From: Paenibacillus elgii NBRC 100335 | Lineage (GTDB): Bacteria; Bacillota; Bacilli; Paenibacillales; NBRC-103111 | Length of the DNA stretch: 64,000 nucleotides | Direction: 5' to 3' | Assembly (NCBI RefSeq): GCF_004000865.1 | Contig: NZ_BIMB01000007.1 | Coordinates: forward strand, 1-64,000 | In this document: piece by piece, positions 42,066 to 49,123 of the stretch | Layout: every line of letters starts with the position of its first letter | Position numbering within the stretch: position 1 is the stretch's first letter | Notes under the pieces: generated by a model | The model's database searches: none | Seen by the model: only the letters and a program-made list of their open reading frames with translations | Told to the model about the DNA's origin: nothing | Position numbers and translations under genes: made by a program

Positions 42066-43065
42066 GCTTTGGTTTATTCTTGTAGCGGTTTTGTTCGTCG
42101 GCTTCTTCTTTCTGGAGGGCTTCGATTTCGGGGTGGGCATGTCTACGTCGTTGCTGGGCAAAACCGACGGACAGCGCCGCGTACTCATTAATTCGATCGG
42201 CCCGTTCTGGGACGCGAACGAAGTCTGGCTGCTGACAGCGGGCGGCGCGATGTTCGCGGCTTTCCCGAACTGGTACGCCACGCTGTTCAGCGGCTTCAAT
42301 ACGCCGCTTGTCGTTCTTCTGCTGGCCTTGATCGGCCGCGGAGTCGCCTTCGAGTTTCGCGGCAAGGTCGACAGCCGACGCTGGAAGAAGACCTGGGACG
42401 GTGTTATCTTCATGGGCAGTCTGCTGCCTCCGTTCCTGCTCGGGGTCGTCTTCGCCTGCCTGCTGAAAGGCTTGCCGATCGACGGACAGATGGAGATGCG
42501 CGCCGGATTGTTCGATATCGTGAACATCTATAGCGTCATCGGCGGAGTAACGGTCACGGTGCTGTGCCTCGTGCACGGCCTGATGTTTACGACGCTGCGG
42601 ACGACGGGAGACTTGCAGGATCGGGCGCGCGCGCTTGGTGGCCGGCTGCTGATCCCGCTCGCGGGGCTGCTCGCGGTATTCGGGGCGATGACCTATGCGA
42701 TGACGGACGTATTCCAGGTCCGCGGCGCAATTTTGACAGTCATGGCCGTTGCCGGGGTCGCCGCCTTCATACTCGCCGGAGCCTTTAACGCCAAGAAGAA
42801 GGACGGCTGGGCGTTCGGCATGACGGGCGCGGTGACCGCTCTGGCGATCGTTTCCGTATTCACCGGGCTGTTTCCGAGAGTGATGATCAGTTCTATCGAC
42901 AGCGCGTTTAACCTGACGATCCACAATGCCGCTTCCGGTTCGTATTCGCTGACCGTGATGACGTACGTCGCTTTGGGCCTGCTTCCTTTCGTGCTCGGCT
43001 ATCAAATCTGGAGCTACTTCGTCTTCCACAAGCGCGTGCACGAAAAGCAGCACCTGGAGTACTAA
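42049..43065 (+). CDS. cydB: Cytochrome bd oxidase subunit II
   Basis: This 338-residue subunit starts at the ATG at 42049 (MLSLNELWFILVAVLFVGFFFLEGFDFGVG), where AGGGAGGGA precedes it. Longer upstream starts lie deep inside cydA. The conserved GPFWDANEVWLLTAGGAMFAAFPNWYATLFSG and LIGRGVAFEFRGK blocks are present. The gene overlaps the cydA end by 17 bases. CydB forms the second half of the membrane dimer and stabilises the hemes. Confidence 0.96.
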   Translation: MLSLNELWFILVAVLFVGFFFLEGFDFGVGMSTSLLGKTDGQRRVLINSIGPFWDANEVWLLTAGGAMFAAFPNWYATLFSGFNTPLVVLLLALIGRGVAFEFRGKVDSRRWKKTWDGVIFMGSLLPPFLLGVVFACLLKGLPIDGQMEMRAGLFDIVNIYSVIGGVTVTVLCLVHGLMFTTLRTTGDLQDRARALGGRLLIPLAGLLAVFGAMTYAMTDVFQVRGAILTVMAVAGVAAFILAGAFNAKKKDGWAFGMTGAVTALAIVSVFTGLFPRVMISSIDSAFNLTIHNAASGSYSLTVMTYVALGLLPFVLGYQIWSYFVFHKRVHEKQHLEY

Positions 43066-43066
43066 C

Positions 43067-44794
43067 ATGGGAAAGGCGCTGCTCGGTTATCAAGGAATCA
43101 AGCCGGTTCTCGTCATCATGACCTTGCTGACTTTGGTGCAGAGCGCCGCCATCCTGGGTCAGGCGGCATGGCTGGCGGAGGTCGTCTCCGCCCTGTTCGC
43201 CGGCACGCCGCTGCAGGAGCTGACAGGGACCACACTGCTGTTTCTGCTCGCATTTCTGCTCCGTCAGGCGACGGGACTCGTCCAGCAAAAGCTCGCGTAT
43301 CGCTATGCCGAAAAGACGGGCGCGAGCTTGCGCAAGCAACTGATGGAGAAGCTGTTCGAGCTCGGGCCAAGGTTCGCCAAAACGGAAGGCACGGGCAACT
43401 TGGTTACGCTGGTGCTGGACGGGATCTCGCGGTTCCGCACCTTTCTCGAGCTGGTGATTCCCCGCATGCCTTCGGCGGGGGTTACCCCTGCGGTCGTGCT
43501 GGCGTACGTATTCTGGCTCGATGCCGTATCGGGCGTCATTTTGCTCGTGACAATGCCGATTCTCATCGCGTTCATGATCTTGATCGGACTCGCCGCGCGC
43601 AAGCAAATGCAGCAGCAGTGGCAGTCTTACCGCGTCTTGTCGAATCATTTTGTCGATTCGCTCCGCGGACTGGAGACGCTGAAGGTGCTCGGCCGCAGCC
43701 GTTCGCATAGCGAGACGATCGGTCGGGTAAGCGACAAGTACCGCTCCGCGACGATGCGCACCCTACGCGTGGCGTTCTTGTCATCGTTTGCGCTCGATTT
43801 CTTTACCATGCTGTCCGTCGCCTCGGTGGCCGTCAGCTTGGGGCTGCGTCTTGTAAGTGGCGATCTCATGTTGGTAACGGGGCTTACGGTACTTGTTTTG
43901 GCGCCGGAGTATTTCCTCCCTGTCCGCTTGGCGGGGGCCGATTACCATGCCACCTTGAACGGCAAAGAAGCGGGCGAGGCGATCCAGGCGATTCTGGATC
44001 GCCCGTCCGGGGCAAAAGCTGCGCCCGAGCTTCCAGCCTCATTCGTCTGGGGCAGCGACAGCGAGCTGACGCTTTCGCGGATTCAGGTGCAGCATGAGCC
44101 GGAGGGTCCGCCATCGCTGCAGAACGTATCCGTGCGCATCCGGGGCTTGCGGAAAATCGGCATTGTCGGCGAAAGCGGCGCAGGGAAATCGACGCTGATC
44201 GACGTGCTGGGCGGTTTTCTGCATCCGACGGCCGGGAATATCGAGCTTGACGGCTTCAAGGTTAGCTCTATGCATGCGGAGGCCTGGCTAAACCAAACGA
44301 CGTACATTCCGCAGCATCCGTATTTGTTCCACGGCTCCTTGGCGGACAACGTTCGCTTCTATGCTCCGGAAGCGCCGCAGGAAGAAGTCGACCGCGCGAT
44401 TGCCGCGGCTGGACTTGCCGGGCTCGTCGCCGGTTTACCGGGTGGCAGCGGGGAAATCGTCGGCAATGGCGGGCGGCCGCTGAGCGGCGGGCAGGAGCAG
44501 CGCGTCGCCCTGGCCCGCGCTTTTCTAAGCCGACGGCCGGTCATGCTGCTCGATGAGCCGACCGCTCATCTGGACATTGAAACGGAGTACGAGCTTAAAG
44601 AGACGATGCTTTCCTTGTTCGAGAATAAGCTGGTGTTTCTGGCGACGCATCGCCTGCACTGGATGCCGGATATGGACTGGATCATCGTCCTGGATCAAGG
44701 GCGTGTCGCCGAAACCGGCACGCACGAGGAGCTGCTGGAGAATAAAGGTATTTATTACCAATTGGTCATGTCACAACGGGAGGGGATAGCATGA
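43067..44794 (+). CDS. cydD: Heterodimeric ABC exporter subunit for bd assembly (CydD)
   Basis: This 575-residue fusion of six membrane helices and a C-terminal ATPase carries Walker A GESGAGKST, signature LSGGQEQR, Walker B VMLLDEPTAHLD and H-loop ATHRLH. CydDC exports thiols or handles heme and is needed for bd oxidase maturation. The gene begins one base after cydB and overlaps cydC by four bases. Calling this the D subunit and the next the C subunit rests on order and family likeness. Confidence 0.93.
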   Translation: MGKALLGYQGIKPVLVIMTLLTLVQSAAILGQAAWLAEVVSALFAGTPLQELTGTTLLFLLAFLLRQATGLVQQKLAYRYAEKTGASLRKQLMEKLFELGPRFAKTEGTGNLVTLVLDGISRFRTFLELVIPRMPSAGVTPAVVLAYVFWLDAVSGVILLVTMPILIAFMILIGLAARKQMQQQWQSYRVLSNHFVDSLRGLETLKVLGRSRSHSETIGRVSDKYRSATMRTLRVAFLSSFALDFFTMLSVASVAVSLGLRLVSGDLMLVTGLTVLVLAPEYFLPVRLAGADYHATLNGKEAGEAIQAILDRPSGAKAAPELPASFVWGSDSELTLSRIQVQHEPEGPPSLQNVSVRIRGLRKIGIVGESGAGKSTLIDVLGGFLHPTAGNIELDGFKVSSMHAEAWLNQTTYIPQHPYLFHGSLADNVRFYAPEAPQEEVDRAIAAAGLAGLVAGLPGGSGEIVGNGGRPLSGGQEQRVALARAFLSRRPVMLLDEPTAHLDIETEYELKETMLSLFENKLVFLATHRLHWMPDMDWIIVLDQGRVAETGTHEELLENKGIYYQLVMSQREGIA

Positions 44795-46539
44795 GACGGG
44801 AAGCTTGGCTGCGCCCGGAGTCGCGGGCATTTTACTGGCGGTTCGCGGCGATTGTGGCATTAGGGGCGTTAACGGCCGGGTGCGCCGCTTCCCTGATGTT
44901 CACTTCCGGCTATCTCATCTCCAAGGCGGCGCTGCGGCCGGAAAATATTTTGATGGTTTACGTCCCTATCGTCTTGGTCCGAACCTTCGGAACAAGCCGG
45001 GCGGTCGTGCACTATGTCGAACGTCTCGTCGGACACGATACGATCCTGCGCATGATTTCGCATCTGCGCGTCCGGCTGTACCGGCTCCTCGAACCGCAGG
45101 CGCTGTTCATCCGCTCCCGCTTCCGCACGGGCGACATGCTCGGCGTGCTGGCCGACGATATCGAGCATCTGCAGAACGTTTATCTGCGCATCGTGTTTCC
45201 GGGCGCGGCCGCTTTCATCGTATTTATATTGTCGATCGCGGCAATGGGCTGCTTCGACGGAAGGTTCGCGCTGCTGACGGCCGTTTATTTGTTAGTTCTA
45301 GGCCTCTTGCTGCCTGCCGCTTCCTTAGCCGTAACGCGGAAAAACCATACGCTCATCAAACGGCAGCGCGGGGGCCTGTACCGGAAGCTGACGGATGCGG
45401 TGCTCGGGATGAACGACTGGGTCGTCAGCGGAAGAGCGGCAAGCTTCATTCAAAGCTACGAAGCCGACGAAGCGGAAATGGCGCGTCTGGAGCGGCGCAC
45501 GAGCGATTGGACGCGACGAAGAAATGCGATCGCCCAAGGGGTGGTCGGCCTCATGATCGTCTCCATGATCTATTGGGCCGGCCAGCAAGCCGCCGACCAG
45601 CACATCGCCGTGACCTTGATCGCCGCTTTCGTGCTCGTCGTGTTCCCGGTGGCGGATGTGTTCCTGCCCCTTTCGGAGGCCGTGGAGAAGCTGCCGCAGT
45701 ACCGGGAGTCGCTGAACCGGTTGTCGGGAATTAGCGAGCAGGTCGGCAGCGCCCCTGCCCCGGTGCGGGACGACCGTAAGGCCGCGGCGGTCCTGACAAC
45801 AGCGCACCTTCAAGTCGATAGCGCGTGCTATCAGTACGAGATTGGAAACCGCCGGGAAATCGACCGCGTATCTCTGGATCTTCCGCAGGGGAAGAAGATC
45901 GCAATCATGGGGCGCAGCGGCGCAGGCAAATCAACGTTGCTGAAGCTCATTCAGGGGGCGGTCGTCCCTACGGAAGGGCAAGTTACGGTGAACGGTATGC
46001 CGGCACATTCGCTTGGCGACGGCATCTCCGGCGTCATCTCGGTCTTGAACCAGAGCCCGCACCTGTTCGATACTTCGGTGGCGAACAATATCCGGCTCGG
46101 GAAGCCCGAAGCCTCGGACGAGGACATTCGCCTGGCCGCCAAGCTCGTCAAGCTGGATGCCCTGATCGAATCGCTGCCCGCAGGCTATCGGACCCCCATG
46201 CATGAAACGGGTCAGCGCTTTTCGGGCGGCGAGCGCCAGCGGATCGCGCTTGCTCGCATCCTGTTGCAAGACACACCGGTCGTGCTGCTGGACGAGCCGA
46301 CGGTCGGACTCGATCCCCGGACCGAACGGGATCTGCTGGCTACGATATTCGATACGTTGCGGGACAAATCCTTAATCTGGGTGACGCACCATCTCGTCGG
46401 GGCTGAGCAGATGGACGAAATTATATTTATGGAAAACGGCCGCGTCGAAATGAGAGGCAAGCACGCCGAACTCATGGAGCGCTATCCGCGCTATCGCAAT
46501 TTATACCGTCTGGACCGGCCGGGCGAGCCGGTTCTATAA
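44791..46539 (+). CDS. cydC: Heterodimeric ABC exporter subunit for bd assembly (CydC)
   Basis: This 582-residue half-transporter pairs with CydD. Six helices precede an ATPase with Walker A GRSGAGKST, signature FSGGERQR, Walker B VVLLDEPTVGLD and H-loop VTHH. Its start codon overlaps the cydD stop (ATGA), so the two chains are translated together. It is the last gene of the operon and is followed by a terminator. Confidence 0.93.
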   Translation: MRREAWLRPESRAFYWRFAAIVALGALTAGCAASLMFTSGYLISKAALRPENILMVYVPIVLVRTFGTSRAVVHYVERLVGHDTILRMISHLRVRLYRLLEPQALFIRSRFRTGDMLGVLADDIEHLQNVYLRIVFPGAAAFIVFILSIAAMGCFDGRFALLTAVYLLVLGLLLPAASLAVTRKNHTLIKRQRGGLYRKLTDAVLGMNDWVVSGRAASFIQSYEADEAEMARLERRTSDWTRRRNAIAQGVVGLMIVSMIYWAGQQAADQHIAVTLIAAFVLVVFPVADVFLPLSEAVEKLPQYRESLNRLSGISEQVGSAPAPVRDDRKAAAVLTTAHLQVDSACYQYEIGNRREIDRVSLDLPQGKKIAIMGRSGAGKSTLLKLIQGAVVPTEGQVTVNGMPAHSLGDGISGVISVLNQSPHLFDTSVANNIRLGKPEASDEDIRLAAKLVKLDALIESLPAGYRTPMHETGQRFSGGERQRIALARILLQDTPVVLLDEPTVGLDPRTERDLLATIFDTLRDKSLIWVTHHLVGAEQMDEIIFMENGRVEMRGKHAELMERYPRYRNLYRLDRPGEPVL

Positions 46540-46562
46540 TTCCAGCCCGCCTTAGAAGGCGG

Positions 46563-46604
46563 TGAGCTACTGCTGCTGACAGCCATTGTCAGTAGCTTTT
46601 TTTC
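46563..46604 (+). terminator. Terminator of the cyd operon
   Basis: The stem AGCTACTG/CAGTAGCT is followed by TTTTTTT. A smaller CCGCCTT/AAGGCGG hairpin precedes it. Confidence 0.9.
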
Positions 46605-46678
46605 ATACTTCCAGCTTTCGGTTAAAATTAGTTACTGGCCATCGGGTACAAGCTTCAGCCGCTAAAACGATGAGCACA

Positions 46679-46721
46679 AAGGAAACAAGGACCACCTAAA
46701 AAAGGTCGTCCTTGTTCTTAA
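46679..46721 (-). terminator. Hairpin/terminator downstream of the YdjO-like gene
   Basis: The stem AACAAGGAC(C)ACC/GGT(C)GTCCTTGTT has an A/T-rich loop. The U-run is weak on both sides, so it may end transcription of the leftward YdjO-like gene only partly. Confidence 0.55.
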
Positions 46722-46802
46722 AACGATGGGAAAGGGAGCCGTGACCGTTCGAATCTTCAACTCTTGAGGAACGCTTGCATGCATGGATCATGCGGTCGCG
46801 GG

Positions 46803-47033
46803 CTACGAGATTTGTATGCCTTTCTTGAGCGACTTCAGGTCGCCATTCGGATTGACCAGCAAGGGCAGCATCTTCACACTACGAACCATCGGGGAGTGGC
46901 ACTGCCGGCATACCGGCACATCCTCGAACGCAAAGTTGTCCCGCATCCAGCCCTTACATCCTTCCTTGCTGCAAGACCAGATCGTCGTGTTTTCCTCAGG
47001 GATATCCTCTAACGATTTCTTTTGAAAGTACAC
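46803..47033 (-). CDS. Cold-inducible YdjO-like zinc-ribbon protein
   Basis: This 76-residue protein contains two CxxC-type pairs (WSCSKEGCKGWMRDNF and VCRQCHSPM), expected to form a zinc ribbon, followed by MLPLLVNP. This is the pattern of the Bacillus YdjO family of cold-inducible proteins. I start at GTG 47033, since GGAGGGG lies 6 bases upstream and the family N-terminus (M)YFQKKSLEDIPEENT results. A longer frame upstream lacks family similarity. The neighbouring cold-shock gene in the same direction supports a cold-response role. The molecular function is unknown. Confidence 0.82.
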   Translation of the reverse strand: MYFQKKSLEDIPEENTTIWSCSKEGCKGWMRDNFAFEDVPVCRQCHSPMVRSVKMLPLLVNPNGDLKSLKKGIQIS

Positions 47034-47069
47034 AGTTAACCCCTCCCTTGATTGAAAAACCTTGATCCT

Positions 47070-47106
47070 AAAAAAAACTGCCCTCAACACAAGTTAAGGG
47101 CAGTTT
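47070..47106 (-). terminator. Terminator of the cold-shock gene
   Basis: The stem AAACTGCCCT/AGGGCAGTTT is followed by TTTTTT on the minus strand, just after the csp stop. Confidence 0.92.
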
Positions 47107-47119
47107 GCTTGGGCTTACA

Positions 47120-47320
47120 TTACAGCTTTACAACATTTTCGGCTTGCGGTCCGCGGTTGCCTTGTACCACATTGAATGTGACACGCTGGCCCTCATCCAA
47201 CGATTTGAAGCCGTCACCTGTAATCGCGCTGAAATGCACGAATACGTCGCCGCCGCCTTCCGTTTCGATAAAGCCAAAACCCTTGTCGGCATTAAACCAT
47301 TTTACTGTACCTGTTTGCAT
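47120..47320 (-). CDS. Cold-shock protein (CspA family)
   Basis: This 66-residue single cold-shock domain starts [19 protein letters not shown] and carries the RNP1 motif KGFGFIE and RNP2 motif VFVHFS. It binds single-stranded RNA and acts as an RNA chaperone. GGAGG precedes the ATG. The long 5' leader with a strong stem-loop upstream is usual for csp genes and likely mediates temperature control. Confidence 0.96.
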   Translation of the reverse strand: MQTGTVKWFNADKGFGFIETEGGGDVFVHFSAITGDGFKSLDEGQRVTFNVVQGNRGPQAENVVKL

Positions 47321-47377
47321 CGTATAACCTCCAAAATTTGTTTTAACATGTCTTTTTTATCCTTCAAAGAAGAAAAA

Positions 47378-47437
47378 ATTCACATATTGAAAAAGGTTCC
47401 ATCACACAAATGATAACCCTTTACAATATGTGAATTC
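47378..47437 (-). promoter_or_regulatory. Leader stem-loop upstream of cold-shock gene
   Basis: The minus-strand arms AATTCACATATTG/CAATATGTGAATT enclose a second stem (AAAGGGTT/AACCTTTT) and are followed by TTTTTTC. It lies about 58-117 bases before the csp start. It may be a cold-responsive leader with a terminator-like end, or the terminator of another transcript. Confidence 0.6.
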
Positions 47438-47532
47438 ACAGGTCAACTTTATGATTAACCTAAGCTTACCATAATTAGATCCAAAAGACAAGTTTGTTAC
47501 CGGAATTCGTGTACATTTGTCATAAATATAGG

Positions 47533-47964
47533 TTACTCAGACTTGGCTTGCTGCTTCCGTAAGATGACGTCCCCTTGATTGCGGGCGGCATCGCTTATCC
47601 TTTGTACGGTAAACTTGGAGATGGGCTCAGGGAGCTTATCGACCAAGAAAAATCCGACTTCGGCGATTTCTTTACCGTCCGGTACGGGCGTCCCCTCCCA
47701 TTCCGTTATTTTAAAGTCAAAAACATAGGCGTTCCGCCCGGATAAATAATAGATGCCCGACAACGCAAAATCGGCGGGATGCATCGCCACCTGGATTTCT
47801 TCCTGGCACTCACGGATGGCGGTTTCCCATGCCGCTTCTCCTTCCCTTTGCCGGCCTCCCGGCAGTCCCCATTTCCTTTTCCCGTCTGCATGACGGACCA
47901 GAAGAACCTTGCCGGCATCGTCGAAAATGACAAAGCCTGCCCGAATGCTTGTTTTTGACGGCAT
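47533..47964 (-). CDS. Nudix hydrolase
   Basis: This 143-residue protein has the Nudix box GGRQREGEAAWETAIRECQEEIQV, matching GX5EX7REUXEE, near residues 35-57, and the flanking strands FVIFDDAGKVLLVRHADGKRKWGLPGG. It hydrolyses a nucleoside diphosphate linked to another moiety, and the substrate is unknown. AGGAGG lies 10 bases before the ATG at 47964. The longer frame upstream is less likely. Confidence 0.9.
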   Translation of the reverse strand: MPSKTSIRAGFVIFDDAGKVLLVRHADGKRKWGLPGGRQREGEAAWETAIRECQEEIQVAMHPADFALSGIYYLSGRNAYVFDFKITEWEGTPVPDGKEIAEVGFFLVDKLPEPISKFTVQRISDAARNQGDVILRKQQAKSE

Positions 47965-48083
47965 ACCCGCTTCACCTCCTATGAGAGTAGTGTATGCTGC
48001 CAAGGTCCAAAAAGAGCGAGGCCGATTCGGGTGTCTAACGAAATCGCAGCGTGGTATAATGTTAGTGATTGGAGATGATCCGA

Positions 48084-48929
48084 ATGACGGAACTGCTGGA
48101 CCCGCGGAACGACTTTGTGTTTAAACGAATTTTCGGCAGCGAAGAGAATAAAGATGTGCTGCTGTCCTTTCTGAATCATACGTTCATAGAGGCAGGCGAG
48201 CCGCCGCTGACCGAGATCGTGCTGCTCAATCCTTATACCGAAAAAGATGCTCCATACGACAAGCAATCCATCTTTGACATCTGGGCCAAAACTGCCGAGG
48301 GCAAGCTGATTAATGTTGAAATGCAGTTGTTCAACAAATATGACAACGAAAAGCGCACCTTGTACTATTGGGGGAAACGTTACTCCAATCAGCTTCAAGA
48401 GGGGCAGACCTACAAAGCCTTGAAGAAGTGCGTCACGATCAATATTTTAAACTTTTCATTCCTGCCTAACGACCGTTACCACAGCGTCTTTCACCTCCGG
48501 GAGGATCATACGCTGATTCCTCTGATCGACGACATCGAGGTACATTTTATCGAGCTACCTAAGCTTGACAATCGCGCCGTTCCGATGGAAGGCGGTCTGA
48601 TCAACTGGCTGTTGTTCCTGAAAGGCGCGGATAAATCCAACTGGGAGGTGCTGGCCATGAACGAACCGACATTGAAGAAGGCGATGACGACGCTCGAATT
48701 CCTGAGTCAGGACGCCGAAGCCCGCAGGCTGTACGAAGCGAGGCAAAAATATTTGCATGACGAAGCTTCAATGATTGAAGGAGCGAAGACGGAAGGAAAG
48801 GCGCAAGGAATATTAGATGGAAAAATCGAAGTCGCCAAAAACATGCTGTCGATGGGCCTCGATATTCAACTGATCGTTAAAGCGACCGGATTAACGGAAG
48901 AAGAGATTCACGCCTTGAAACCGATGTGA
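48084..48929 (+). CDS. Rpn family PD-(D/E)XK nuclease (recombination-promoting type)
   Basis: This 281-residue protein begins LLDPRNDFVFKRIFGSEENKDVLLSFLNHTF, the hallmark of the Rpn/YhgA-like family. The PD-(D/E)XK core is in IFDIWAKTAEGKLINVEMQ (Asp, then Glu-x-Gln). A heptad-like Ala/Glu/Lys segment and a short C-terminal helix (LIVKATGLTEEEIHALK) end it. Such proteins are nicking nucleases that promote recombination and are often called transposases in databases, but there are no terminal repeats here. The start at 48084 follows GGAGATGATCC, and TATAAT lies at 48055-48060. Confidence 0.88.
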   Translation: MTELLDPRNDFVFKRIFGSEENKDVLLSFLNHTFIEAGEPPLTEIVLLNPYTEKDAPYDKQSIFDIWAKTAEGKLINVEMQLFNKYDNEKRTLYYWGKRYSNQLQEGQTYKALKKCVTINILNFSFLPNDRYHSVFHLREDHTLIPLIDDIEVHFIELPKLDNRAVPMEGGLINWLLFLKGADKSNWEVLAMNEPTLKKAMTTLEFLSQDAEARRLYEARQKYLHDEASMIEGAKTEGKAQGILDGKIEVAKNMLSMGLDIQLIVKATGLTEEEIHALKPM

Positions 48930-48944
48930 TCCGCCTTCGGATAC

Positions 48945-48976
48945 GAACGCCAGCCTTTCGAGGTTGGCGTTTTTTC
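48945..48976 (+). terminator. Terminator of the Rpn gene
   Basis: The stem AACGCCAGCCT/AGGTTGGCGTT with a TTCG tetraloop is followed by TTTT. Confidence 0.92.
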
Positions 48977-49032
48977 TTTAAAAAAATAGAACAAATAATC
49001 ACCGCACAGAGCTTCTTCCTTAATTATATCGC

Positions 49033-49060
49033 TTCAAATGCACGAGGAATGTTGTATAAT
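49033..49060 (+). promoter_or_regulatory. Probable promoter of the YhgE-like gene
   Basis: TTCAAA, a 16-bp spacer and TATAAT lie 64 bp before the ATG. The -35 is off-consensus. Confidence 0.55.
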
Positions 49061-49123
49061 ACTATACTATACGTAAAAATATAGGGAGCTTGTTCTCCTG
49101 GCACAGTGAAAGGTACAGAAAAC

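Noticed and set aside
48084-48929. Transposon carrying the Rpn-family gene
   Set aside because: The family is often labelled transposase, but no terminal inverted repeats or target duplications are visible and the gene has its own -10 region and terminator.
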